Of a stretch of 49,690 nt of DNA, positions 23,078 to 31,507 are shown one piece after another. This DNA is from an uncultured Burkholderiales bacterium (lineage in GTDB: Bacteria > Pseudomonadota > Gammaproteobacteria > Burkholderiales > Burkholderiaceae): assembly GCA_946480465.1 (NCBI GenBank), contig CAMLJY010000048.1, positions 1 to 49,690 of the forward strand, read 5' to 3'. The notes under the pieces were generated by a model. It was given only the letters and a program-made list of their open reading frames with translations. It was not told the DNA's origin and made no database searches. The position numbers were made by a program, and so were the translations under genes. Every line of letters starts with the position of its first letter. Position 1 is the stretch's first letter.

Positions 23078-23159
23078 GCGCCTTCAAGCCCCCGAAGCGC
23101 CGCACCGCGCCGGCGGCGGGGATCGAGGATCGAGGATCTTCGCCGCCGATTTCTCCGCC

Positions 23160-24539
23160 TCAGCGCAAGCCCAGGCGCGTCAGCTTCTTGATGAGCCCGA
23201 CCCGCGAGATGCCCAGGCGCCGCGCCGCCTCCGACTGGTTGCCGTCCGCCGCGGTCATCGCGTCGCGCACCAGGCGGCGCTCCAGTTCCGCCACGGCCGC
23301 ATCCAGCGGGCCCACCGATTCCGCCGATGCGGGCAGCGGCACCGCGCGAGCGTCGTCCAGCAGGTCGCCGCTTGCCAGGCGCAGCAGGTCGGAATCGACG
23401 TCGCGCTGCTCGGGCGGCAGCAGCGCGGCAGCCGATTCGATGATGGCCTTCAGCTCGCGCACGTTGCCCGGCCACTCGCGCGCGGCCAACCAGGCCAGCG
23501 CGCCGGCCGACAAGCCGGCCCGCGGCGCGATGCGGTGAAGGAAGCGCGCGGCCAGCAGCGGCACGTCGGCCGACCGCTCGGCCAGCGCGGGCGTGCGCAG
23601 CACCACGCCTTTCAGGCGATAGAACAGATCTTCGCGGAAGCTGCCTTCGCGCACCATCGCTTCCAGGTCGCGGTGGGTCGCGGCGACCACCCGGGTCTCG
23701 GCCCGCTTCTGCACCCGGCCGCCGACCGGCACGAAGGTGCCCTCCTGCAGGAAACGCAGCAGCTTGACCTGCATCGGCGGCGGCATCTCGCCCACTTCGT
23801 CGAGGAACAGCGTGCCGCCGTGCGCCGCCTCGACCAGGCCCGGCTGGTCGCGGTAGGCACCGGTGAAGCTGCCCTTCAGGTGGCCGAACAGCTCGGACTC
23901 CAGCAGCTCGGCCGACAGCGCGCCGCAGTGGATCGCGACGAACGGCCCCTGGCTGCGCCCGCTGCACGCGTGCAGGGCCCGTGCCACCAGCTCCTTGCCG
24001 GTGCCGGTGGGTCCGAGCACCAGCACGCTGACCTGGGTCTGCGCGACGCGGCGCACCATCGCGCGCAGCTGCGCCATCGCGGCGGACTGGCCGACGAGGC
24101 CAAGGTCGTCGGCCGACTGGTTGGCGCGCAGCAGCGCCAGCTCGCCATCCAGCCGCGCCTTGCGCAAGGCCCGCGCGACCACGAAGCGCAGCATGTCGGG
24201 ATCGATGGGCTTGGTCAGGAAATCCCAGGCGCCGAGCTCGGTGGCGCGCAGCGCCAGCTCATGCTCGCCATGGCCGGTCAGCACCACCACCGGCACGCGG
24301 ACGAAGCGCGGGATCAGCTCCAGGCCCTGTTCCGGGTCCATGTGCGGAGGCATCGCCAGGTCCAGCAGCACCAGCTCGGGCCGGTGGCGTTCGAATGCCT
24401 CCAGGGCCTGCGCACCGTCGCCGGCGATCACCACCTCGTGGCCCAGCCCGCGCAGGAAGTTGCCGCCCAGGCGCTGGAAAGCCGGCTCGTCATCGACGAG
24501 CAGCACGCGGCCCGTCTCGCTGGGATGGTCGGAGTTCAT
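23160..24539 (-). CDS. Sigma-54-dependent response regulator (NtrC family)
   Basis: 459 residues. Receiver about 12-120: VLLVDDEPAF, phospho-acceptor Asp in LVLLDLAMP near 58, VVLTGHG, LTKPID. AAA+ domain: Walker A GPTGTGKE near 177, the sigma-54 contact loop as GSFTGA near 224 (Ser replaces the first Ala of GAFTGA, a tolerated variant), Walker B LFLDEVGEMP. A Fis-type helix-turn-helix ends the protein (NQSEAARRLGISRVGLIKKL). It activates sigma-54 promoters when phosphorylated by its partner kinase, whose stop codon overlaps its ATG (ATGA). The targets are not visible in the window. Overall similar to PrsR/AtoC types. Confidence 0.93.
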   Translation of the reverse strand: MNSDHPSETGRVLLVDDEPAFQRLGGNFLRGLGHEVVIAGDGAQALEAFERHRPELVLLDLAMPPHMDPEQGLELIPRFVRVPVVVLTGHGEHELALRATELGAWDFLTKPIDPDMLRFVVARALRKARLDGELALLRANQSADDLGLVGQSAAMAQLRAMVRRVAQTQVSVLVLGPTGTGKELVARALHACSGRSQGPFVAIHCGALSAELLESELFGHLKGSFTGAYRDQPGLVEAAHGGTLFLDEVGEMPPPMQVKLLRFLQEGTFVPVGGRVQKRAETRVVAATHRDLEAMVREGSFREDLFYRLKGVVLRTPALAERSADVPLLAARFLHRIAPRAGLSAGALAWLAAREWPGNVRELKAIIESAAALLPPEQRDVDSDLLRLASGDLLDDARAVPLPASAESVGPLDAAVAELERRLVRDAMTAADGNQSEAARRLGISRVGLIKKLTRLGLR

Positions 24540-26341
24540 GCAGGTGCCGAGGGGAAACGCAAGGTGAAGCAGGTGCGCCACGGCGCCCGCTCGGTCAGCT
24601 CGACCGAGCCGCCGTGCGCGGCCATGATGCGCGCGACGATGGCCAGACCCAGGCCGGTGCCGCCGGGGCTGCGCGAGGCGAAAGGCTCGAACAGCCGCGC
24701 GCGGATCTCCGCCGGCACGCCGGGGCCGTCGTCGCACACGTGCAGGCGGACCGCGCCGTCGGCGCAATCGGCATCGAGGTGAATCGCGCAGGGCGCCGCC
24801 GCCTCGCCACCGGTACCGGCCACGCGGGCGTTCTCCAGCAGGTTGGTCAGCGCCTGGTCGACGCGGCGCAGATCCACCTCCGCCTCCAGCACCCCGTCCA
24901 GGCCCGGCCCGAGCGTGACGCCCGGCCAGCGCAGCGCCTGCGCGCGCACGTGGGCAGCCAGGTCGACGCGGGCCGGCGTGAGCTTCCAGGGCTTGGCGTA
25001 GTCGAGCAGGTCGCGGGTCAGGTGCGAGATGCGGGCCACCTGGTCGGCCACCTCGCGCCGTGTGTCCGCGGGCGCCGTGGCCACGGCCATCGAGATGATG
25101 TTGAGCGGGTTGCGGATGTCGTGCGCGACCGTGGCGGCCAGCGAACCCAGCTCGGCCAGGCGCGCCTGCAGCTGGCGCTCGCGTTCGCGCGCGGCGATCT
25201 GCTGCGCCTGCTCGACGCGGGCCGCCGCTTCGGCGACCACCGTGCCGAACAGCTCGGCAACCTGGCGCGGTCCGGGCGGCGCGGCGTCCCAGCCGTGCAG
25301 GCTGCTGTGCCAGCCCTCCTCCGCCCGACGGCACACCAGACGCGCCGATTCAGCGTTAGGCGTCGCGGCATCCCCCACCACCACCTCGACCGGCGTGCCG
25401 ATGCGCTGGCCCAGCAGCGACGCGGCCTGAGCCGCCAGCGCCTGCGGCGTCTCCGCCACCTGCAGTGCGGCGCGCCAGGCAGCCAGGTCGGCCACCGACA
25501 CCTCCCCGCCCGGGTACACCAGCCGCTCGGCGAAGCGGCGCACCGGTCCGTTCAGCGCCAGGCAGCTGGCCGCCACTGCCAGGCCGCCGATCCAGCGCGA
25601 TTCGATCGGCAGGAGCGGGGTCAAGGCCACGATGGCCGCGCCCAGCGCCAGCAGCAGCGTCCAGGCCAGCGCGCGCCGTGCCCACGCGTTGGCAACGAAG
25701 ACACCGTAGCGCAGGATGCCGTAGACCAGGATCACCGGGTAGAACGGCAGCAGCAGCAGCGGGAAGGGGTACAGCGGCAGGTCCAGCACTGCGATGCCGT
25801 AGCCGGCGAGGCACAGCAGGCCCCAGAGGCAGGACGCGGTGACCGCCGCCAGCTGGCTGCGGGCCGGCCGCTGCGCCCGTGCCAACGCACGCAGCAGCAC
25901 CGCGATGCCCCCGATGCCGAGCAGCACCCAGGCCATGCTGGCCACCCAGCCCACGGCGTTGGCATGCGGGATCCAGCCGACATGGCGCTGCCAGGCCAGG
26001 TGGCCCGGGTTGACCAGTTCGGCGAGCAAGGTGCCGCAGCCACCGAGCAGATAACCCGTTATCACCACCCAGCGCCCGAGCCCGGCCCGGCTGAACACGA
26101 CGCAGAAGTGGAAGAAGAAGGATGAGGTCAGCGGCGCCGTGGCCACCAGGGCGATGGCGACCTGCTCGGTCCCGGGCCCGAACCAGTTCGGCCATTCATT
26201 GCCGGCGATCCAGACCGCGATGCCGGTGAGAAAGGCCGCCAGCAGGCGCGCGCCCGCCACCCGGTCGGCCCACCACAGCAGCACGCCGGCGAGCGCGAGC
26301 GTCTCGAACAGGGCGAAGCCCAAGGCGGCGCGGATCAGCAT
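24536..26341 (-). CDS. Membrane sensor histidine kinase
   Basis: 601 residues. Residues 1-280 contain about seven or eight hydrophobic helices (for example LGFALFETLALAGVLLWW and LPLYPFPLLLLPFYPVILVY), a 7TM-like input domain. A linker of about 120 residues leads to HisKA with the phospho-acceptor His in VAHDIRNPLN near residue 405, and an ATPase with LTNLLENARVAG (N box), CDDGPGVP and GGTGLGLAIVARI. The layout resembles the PrsK kinases of exopolysaccharide/PEP-CTERM systems, though no sorting genes occur here. It is coupled to the sigma-54 regulator. Upstream, on its strand, is the 12-mer TTTACAGTCCGC, also present in the two attenuator promoters. Confidence 0.9.
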   Translation of the reverse strand: MLIRAALGFALFETLALAGVLLWWADRVAGARLLAAFLTGIAVWIAGNEWPNWFGPGTEQVAIALVATAPLTSSFFFHFCVVFSRAGLGRWVVITGYLLGGCGTLLAELVNPGHLAWQRHVGWIPHANAVGWVASMAWVLLGIGGIAVLLRALARAQRPARSQLAAVTASCLWGLLCLAGYGIAVLDLPLYPFPLLLLPFYPVILVYGILRYGVFVANAWARRALAWTLLLALGAAIVALTPLLPIESRWIGGLAVAASCLALNGPVRRFAERLVYPGGEVSVADLAAWRAALQVAETPQALAAQAASLLGQRIGTPVEVVVGDAATPNAESARLVCRRAEEGWHSSLHGWDAAPPGPRQVAELFGTVVAEAAARVEQAQQIAARERERQLQARLAELGSLAATVAHDIRNPLNIISMAVATAPADTRREVADQVARISHLTRDLLDYAKPWKLTPARVDLAAHVRAQALRWPGVTLGPGLDGVLEAEVDLRRVDQALTNLLENARVAGTGGEAAAPCAIHLDADCADGAVRLHVCDDGPGVPAEIRARLFEPFASRSPGGTGLGLAIVARIMAAHGGSVELTERAPWRTCFTLRFPSAPA

Positions 26342-26479
26342 CGGCAGGCAGCGGACGGGGTGTCAACGAAGTAGACGACAGGGCTTGCGCGGACTGTAAA
26401 CGAAGTATGCAGATCACCGGACAATTCCCAATCAAATCAAGTACTTGCGTTCGCATTCGGGGCTGGCCTGGTTTTCGCG

Positions 26480-27196
26480 ATGACGGGGCATCACCACCCC
26501 GACGAGCCCGACGCGATGCCTGCCCTGAAGACGGTCCTGACGCTCCGCCGCCCTGCCCGGGCCGCGGCCGATGCACCGCCCCCCGCGCCACTGGGCCTGG
26601 CCGCGCTGGTCGGCCCGGCAGGCTGGTCGCGCCTGCCGGCCGCGGTGCAGCGCCGCTTCGCCACCGCCCATGCCGACACGGTCTACCGCGGCCACATGGA
26701 CTTGCACTGCTCCCGCCTCGGCCGCGTCGCCGCCTTGCTGAGCGCCCTGGCCGGCGGCCCGCTGACCGGCCGCCGTGCACGGCAGGTGCCGACCACCGTC
26801 CGCGTGCACGGCAACGGCCGCGGCGGCGTGGTGTGGGAACGCCGCTTCCACCACGCCACCGCCGACGGCACGGGCAAGGCGGACCGGGTCGTGCGTTCCA
26901 CCAAGGAGATCGACACCGACGGCGCGACGCTGCGCGAACGCACCGACGGCGGCCTGAGCATGGCGCTGCGGGTCTTCGAGGACGGCGGCACGCTGGTCTT
27001 CGAGAGCACCCGCTACTTTTTCGCGCTAGGCGCGTGGCGCCTGCCGATTCCGGCCCTGCTGTCGCCCGGCGTGTGCCGCGTCAGCCACCGCGACCTCGGC
27101 GCCGGCCAATTCCGCTTCACGCTGACGATGACCCACCCGCTGTGCGGCCGCACCTTCGAGCAGACCGGCACCTTTGCCGACCCCATTCCCGCCTGA
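26480..27196 (+). CDS. DUF4166 domain-containing protein
   Basis: 238 residues. From about residue 45 it follows the DUF4166 pattern: LPAAVQRRFATAHADTVYRG, then GGVVWERRFHHATADGTGKA and ALRVFEDGGTLVFESTRYFF, ending with GQFRFTLTMTHPLCGRTFEQ and TGTF. The domain is often found fused to, or beside, membrane SDR-type proteins; here a TIGR01777 oxidoreductase follows by 22 bp on the same strand. Function is unknown. The first 13 codons (His/Asp-rich) may not be translated: ATG at 26516 is an equally good start. No membrane helix. Confidence 0.75.
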   Translation: MTGHHHPDEPDAMPALKTVLTLRRPARAAADAPPPAPLGLAALVGPAGWSRLPAAVQRRFATAHADTVYRGHMDLHCSRLGRVAALLSALAGGPLTGRRARQVPTTVRVHGNGRGGVVWERRFHHATADGTGKADRVVRSTKEIDTDGATLRERTDGGLSMALRVFEDGGTLVFESTRYFFALGAWRLPIPALLSPGVCRVSHRDLGAGQFRFTLTMTHPLCGRTFEQTGTFADPIPA

Positions 27197-27218
27197 CCCC
27201 CACGACTTGAGCCCACCC

Positions 27219-28718
27219 ATGAGCATCCTCTTCACCCTGCTGAGCTTCCAGGCGCTGCTGGGCGCCTTCGACAACCTGTGGCACCACGAACTGCAGGCTG
27301 CGCTGCCGCAGCGCAGCGGCGCGCGGCGCGAACTGGCCTTGCATGCCGCGCGCGAGGCGATCTACGCCGTCCTCTTCATCGGCCTGGCCTGGCGCGAATG
27401 GCACGGCCTGTGGGCCCTGCTGCTCGCGGCCCTGCTGGTCGCCGAGCTGTTCATCACCGTGGCCGACTTCCTCGAGGAAGACCGCACCCGGCGCCTGCCG
27501 CCGCTGGAGCGTGCGCTGCACACGGTGCTGAGCATCAGCTACGGCCTGCTGCTGGGCCTGCTGGCGCCCGTGCTGCTGCAGTGGTGGCAGCAGCCGACCG
27601 CGATGGCGCCGGCCTGGTACGGTGCGATGTCCTGGTGGCTGACGTCCTACGGCATCGGCGTGGCCGCCTGGAGCGTGCGCAACGTGCTGGCCGCGCAGCG
27701 CCTCGGCCGTGCGGTGGCGCCGGTGGTGAGCACGCCCGTCCCGGCCCTGCCCCACGCGGCCGCGCCGGCGGTGCTCGTCACCGGCGCCACCGGCTTCGTC
27801 GGTCGCGCGCTGGTGGCTGACCTGCTGCGCGATGGCCGCCGGGTGATCGCCTGGTCGCGCGATGCCGCCAACGCCCGTGCGCTGCTGGGCCCGTCGGTGT
27901 GGGTGGTCGAGAACCTCGACGCGATCCCATCGGAGACGCGCATCGACGCCATCGTCAACCTCGCCGGGGCGCGCGTGCTGGGCCTGCCGTGGACGGCCGC
28001 GCGCCGCCGCGTGCTGCTGGACAGCCGGGTCGGCGCCACCGCCGCGGTGGTCGCGCTGATGCGGCGGCTGCAGCAGGCACCGCGCGTGCTGGCCAGCGCC
28101 TCGGCGGTCGGCTATTACGGCGCGGCGCCGGCCGCCACGCCCTTCGAGCCATGCGACGAAACCGCGGCGCCGCGCCCGGGCCAGTTCCAGTCGGACCTGT
28201 GCATCGCGATCGAACACGAGGCGCGCCGCGCCGAGGCCCTGGGCGTGCGGGTGGTGCGGCTGCGCTTCGGTGTCGTGCTGGGCCAGGGCGGCGGTGCGTA
28301 CCCGATGCAGGCGCTGGCGGCCCGCCTGGGCCTGGGCGCGGTGCTGGGCGGCGGTCGCCAGGCGGCGCCCTGGATTCATCTGGACGACGCGGTGGGCCTG
28401 GTCCGCCACGCACTGGCGCACCCGCGACTGGCCGGCGCGCTGAACGTGGTGGCGCCGGACGTGCCGCCGCAGGCGCGCTTCGCCCAGGCCATGGCCGCGT
28501 CTTTCGGCCGTCATGTTCGGCTGCGACTGCCGGCTGCCCCGCTGCGCTGGGTCGCGGGCGAGATGAGCACGCTGCTGCTGGACGGCCAGAACGCGCTGCC
28601 GGCGCTGGCCCGCGGCACCGGCTACCCGTACCGCCACCCGACGCTGGACGGCGCGATGGCGGCGCTGGCGGCGGCTGCACGGCCCCGCGGAGCATGCCGA
28701 AAGGCGGTGGCGGGCTGA
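27219..28718 (+). CDS. TIGR01777 oxidoreductase with N-terminal membrane domain
   Basis: 499 residues. Residues 1-165 contain four hydrophobic helices (LLSFQALLGAFDNLWHHELQ; LWALLLAALLVAELFITVA; ISYGLLLGLLAPVLLQWW; WWLTSYGIGVAAW). The extended-SDR domain begins near 185: VLVTGATGFVGRALVADLL (G-x-x-G-x-x-G), VNLAGARVLG, ASASAVGYYG with the catalytic Tyr, QAAPWIHLDD and, at the C-terminus, the family end domain (TGYPYRHPTLDGAM). TIGR01777 proteins such as YfcH are NAD(P)-binding, of unknown substrate. The membrane part marks a subgroup seen with DUF4166. Convergent with the MazG-like gene; a GGCCCGC/GCGGGCC hairpin (28720-28740) lies just after the stop. Confidence 0.87.
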   Translation: MSILFTLLSFQALLGAFDNLWHHELQAALPQRSGARRELALHAAREAIYAVLFIGLAWREWHGLWALLLAALLVAELFITVADFLEEDRTRRLPPLERALHTVLSISYGLLLGLLAPVLLQWWQQPTAMAPAWYGAMSWWLTSYGIGVAAWSVRNVLAAQRLGRAVAPVVSTPVPALPHAAAPAVLVTGATGFVGRALVADLLRDGRRVIAWSRDAANARALLGPSVWVVENLDAIPSETRIDAIVNLAGARVLGLPWTAARRRVLLDSRVGATAAVVALMRRLQQAPRVLASASAVGYYGAAPAATPFEPCDETAAPRPGQFQSDLCIAIEHEARRAEALGVRVVRLRFGVVLGQGGGAYPMQALAARLGLGAVLGGGRQAAPWIHLDDAVGLVRHALAHPRLAGALNVVAPDVPPQARFAQAMAASFGRHVRLRLPAAPLRWVAGEMSTLLLDGQNALPALARGTGYPYRHPTLDGAMAALAAAARPRGACRKAVAG

Positions 28719-28765
28719 GGGCCCGCAGCCGTGGCGGGCCGCGTGGGGCGCAGCGGTGGCTCCGC

Positions 28766-29116
28766 TCAGAGCGCGTCGTGCTTGCGGCTGTGGCCGCGTG
28801 CGCGCTCGACCGGGTAGCGCGTCTCGTTGAGCGCCAGCTTCGCCTCGGCCGCCGCCACCGGGTCGATGCCCAGCGCATTGCCCAGCTGGATCAGGTACAG
28901 CAGCACGTCGGCCATCTCGGCACCCACCGCGGCGCGCTGCTCGGCGCTGAGCTCGCGGCTCTGCTGCTCGGTGGCCCACTGGAAATGTTCCAGCAACTCG
29001 GCGGCCTCGACGATCAGCGCCGACGCCAGGTTCTTCGGCGAGTGGAATGGCTGCCAGTCGCGCGCGGCGGCGAATTGCTCGAGCCGGCGCGCCAGGTCTT
29101 GCAGTGAATCGGCCAT
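28766..29116 (-). CDS. MazG-like nucleotide pyrophosphohydrolase
   Basis: 116 residues, the size of the dCTPase/RS21-C6 type all-alpha NTP pyrophosphatases. Metal-binding acidic residues are in EAAELLEHFQW (E-x-x-E) and EMADVLLYLIQL (E-x-x-D), the family signature. It hydrolyses dNTPs, probably dCTP or modified dNTPs, to monophosphates. It follows queE in the same direction with 14 bp between them, so a small house-cleaning/queuosine operon is likely. The Arg/His/Lys tail (RGHSRKHDAL) is typical. Confidence 0.88.
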   Translation of the reverse strand: MADSLQDLARRLEQFAAARDWQPFHSPKNLASALIVEAAELLEHFQWATEQQSRELSAEQRAAVGAEMADVLLYLIQLGNALGIDPVAAAEAKLALNETRYPVERARGHSRKHDAL

Positions 29117-29130
29117 GCGGTTCCCCGGCC

Positions 29131-29766
29131 TCAGCGGATGCCCAGCACCTTGTGCAGCTGCACCGACAGGCGCCACTGCGGGTGCGCGCGGCAGTAGTCC
29201 AGCGCGGCGGCAGTGTTTTCCACCACGTGCGGGCCGTCCATCGGCTGCAGCAGGAAATGGCGGAAAGGCAGCTGCGCCACCGCCTCCGGCGGCAGGCCGT
29301 CCTGCGGGAACACCAGCTTCAGCTCGTCGCCGCGTTGCTGCACCAGCGGCGCGCCGGACTTGGGGCTGACGCAGACCCAATCGATGCCCGCCGGCGCGGC
29401 GATGCTGCCGTTGGTCTCGACCGCGATCGCGAAACCTTCGGCGTGCAGGGCGTCGATCAGCGGCCCGTCGACCTGCAGCAGCGGCTCGCCGCCGGTCAGC
29501 ACCGCGAAGCGATGCTCGCGCGATTCCACCGGCCAGCAGGCCGCGATGCGCTGCGCCAGCGCCGCCGCATCGGCGTACTTGCCGCCCAGCGTGCCGTCGG
29601 TGCCGACGAAGTCGGTGTCGCAGAAGCGGCAGACCGCTCCGTCGCGGTCCGCTTCCCGGCCCGACCAGAGGTTGCAACCTGCAAAGCGGCAAAACACCGC
29701 CGGGCGCCCGGCGTTCAAGCCTTCACCCTGCAGCGTGTAGAAGATTTCCTTGATGGCGTAGCTCAT
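29131..29766 (-). CDS. queE: 7-carboxy-7-deazaguanine synthase
   Basis: 211 residues. Radical-SAM enzyme of the queuosine/deazapurine pathway that converts 6-carboxytetrahydropterin to CDG. Opening YAIKEIFYTLQGEGLNAGRP is characteristic. The cluster Cys residues are in FCRFAGCNLWSG and VCRFCDTDF, with the wide spacing typical of QueE from proteobacteria. LTGGEPLLQ (SAM-binding GGE) and AVETNGS follow; the end LSVQLHKVLGIR is conserved. Other que genes are not in the window. It is divergent from the methyltransferase gene. Confidence 0.95.
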   Translation of the reverse strand: MSYAIKEIFYTLQGEGLNAGRPAVFCRFAGCNLWSGREADRDGAVCRFCDTDFVGTDGTLGGKYADAAALAQRIAACWPVESREHRFAVLTGGEPLLQVDGPLIDALHAEGFAIAVETNGSIAAPAGIDWVCVSPKSGAPLVQQRGDELKLVFPQDGLPPEAVAQLPFRHFLLQPMDGPHVVENTAAALDYCRAHPQWRLSVQLHKVLGIR

Positions 29767-29943
29767 GAACAAAGGCAAGACGGCGGCGCACGCCGCAGTC
29801 TGCCTGAAGCCGCGAATGCCGCGGACAAACCTGGTCACCTTGCGGCCGGATTGCGGCTGGCGCCCAGTCCTAAACTGCCGCCCCGCTGCCGTCGCCCGAC
29901 GGCTCGGCACCACCGCCGCCCCACCTGTTTCCGAGGACACCCC

Positions 29944-31479
29944 ATGACCGACTGGACCGCCGGATACGTTGCCGACATCGGCTACACCTTCGGCTACTAC
30001 CCCGAATTGAATCCCATGCGCATGAGGCTGGCCTTCCTGCGCGCCGGCCTCGTGTGCCCGGAAGTCGGCACCGCCTGCGAACTGGGCTTCGGCCAGGGCA
30101 TGAGCACCAACCTGCACGCGGCGGCCACCACGGTGCAGTGGTACGGCACCGACTTCAACCCCGCGCAAGCGGCCTTCGCGCAGGATATGGCCGTGGCCGG
30201 CGGTGCGTCCGCCCGCTTGTTCGACGAATCGTTCGCCGAGTTCACCAAGCGCAGCGACCTGCCCGACTTCGACCTGATCGCGCTGCACGGCATCTGGAGC
30301 TGGATCAGCGACGAGAACCGCGCCTGCATCGTGGACTTCGTGCGGCGCAAGCTCAAGGTGGGTGGCGTGCTCTACATCAGCTACAACACGCTGCCGGGCT
30401 GGGCCTCGTTCGCGCCGATGCGCCACCTGCTGACGCAGCATGCCGAGGTGATCGGCTCCGAGGGCCGCGGCATCGTCAGCCGCATCGACGGCGCCCTGGC
30501 CTTCGCCGACAAGCTGCTCGAGCAGCAGCCGGGTTATGCCCGGGCCAACCCCGTGGTGGCCGAGCGCATGAAGCAGCTGAAGGTCCAGAACCGCCACTAC
30601 CTCGCGCACGAGTACTTCAACCGCGACTGGCACCCGATGCACTTCGCGACCATGGTCGACTGGCTGGCACCGGCAAAGATGAGCTACGCCTGCTCGGCCC
30701 ACCTGCTGGACCATGTGCCCGACCTGCAGCTGACCGAAGGCCAGCAGGCCTTCCTGAAGGAGATCCCGGATTTCAACTTCCGGGAGACGGTGCGCGACTT
30801 CATGACCAACCAGCAGTTCCGGCGCGACTACTGGGTCAAGGGCGCGCGCATGCTGAACCCGCTGGAGCGGGCCGAGGCGCTGCGCCGCGAGCGCCTGATG
30901 CTGACCACCCACCGGCCGGACGTGACGCTCAAAGTAAGCGGCGCCCTCGGCGAGGCGCAGATGAACGAGTCGGTCTATGCGCCGATGCTGGACCTGCTGG
31001 CGGACCACCAGCCGAAGACGGTGGCCGAGCTGGAGCGCCTGCCGCAGATGAAGACCATGAACTTCGCGAAGGTGGTGCAGTGCCTGACCGTGCTGTGCGG
31101 CACCGGCCAGGTGGCGCCGGTGCGGAGCGAGGCGCAGATCGCCGCCGCCCGCGCCACCAGCGATCGCCTGAACCAGGCGCTGCTGCAGCGCAGCCGCGGC
31201 AACGGCGACATCGGCCACCTGGCCAGCCCGGTCACCGGCGGCGGCGTGGGCGTGACGCGGTTCTCGCAGCTGTTCCTGCTGGCCCGCCAGCAGGGCCTGA
31301 AGAACCCGGAGCAGTGGGCGCGCTTCGCGCTCGACCTGGTGATCGAGCTGAAGCAGCGCATCCTGAAGGAAGGCAAGCCGCTGGAACGGCCCGAGGACAA
31401 CTTCGCGGAACTGGTCGCGCAGGCGCAGACCTTTGCCGAGAAGGAGCTGCCTTCGCTGAAGGCGCTGCAGATCACCTGA
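29944..31479 (+). CDS. SAM-dependent methyltransferase with regulatory domain
   Basis: 511 residues. N-terminal class I methyltransferase: motif I CELGFGQGMSTNLHA near residue 45, acidic YGTDFNP at the end of strand 2, and DLIALHGIWSWI. YISYNTLPGW marks the subgroup that carries a methyltransferase regulatory domain (PF10119 type), which fills residues about 220-310 (FNFRETVRDFMTNQQFRRDY). The rest is helical. These proteins are often encoded beside surface-glycan genes and may modify lipids or sugars; the substrate is unknown. GAGGA lies 6 nt before the ATG. It is flanked by divergent queE and convergent beta-helix genes. Confidence 0.87.
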   Translation: MTDWTAGYVADIGYTFGYYPELNPMRMRLAFLRAGLVCPEVGTACELGFGQGMSTNLHAAATTVQWYGTDFNPAQAAFAQDMAVAGGASARLFDESFAEFTKRSDLPDFDLIALHGIWSWISDENRACIVDFVRRKLKVGGVLYISYNTLPGWASFAPMRHLLTQHAEVIGSEGRGIVSRIDGALAFADKLLEQQPGYARANPVVAERMKQLKVQNRHYLAHEYFNRDWHPMHFATMVDWLAPAKMSYACSAHLLDHVPDLQLTEGQQAFLKEIPDFNFRETVRDFMTNQQFRRDYWVKGARMLNPLERAEALRRERLMLTTHRPDVTLKVSGALGEAQMNESVYAPMLDLLADHQPKTVAELERLPQMKTMNFAKVVQCLTVLCGTGQVAPVRSEAQIAAARATSDRLNQALLQRSRGNGDIGHLASPVTGGGVGVTRFSQLFLLARQQGLKNPEQWARFALDLVIELKQRILKEGKPLERPEDNFAELVAQAQTFAEKELPSLKALQIT

Positions 31480-31507
31480 CCTGCCGATCCGCAGCGCCGC
31501 CCGCCGC

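Noticed and set aside
23078..23159. Intrinsic terminator between the nucleotidyltransferase and response-regulator genes
   Set aside because: GGCGGCG and CGCCGCC arms exist, but the loop is about 22 nt, contains a short direct repeat (ATCGAGG twice), and no T run follows.
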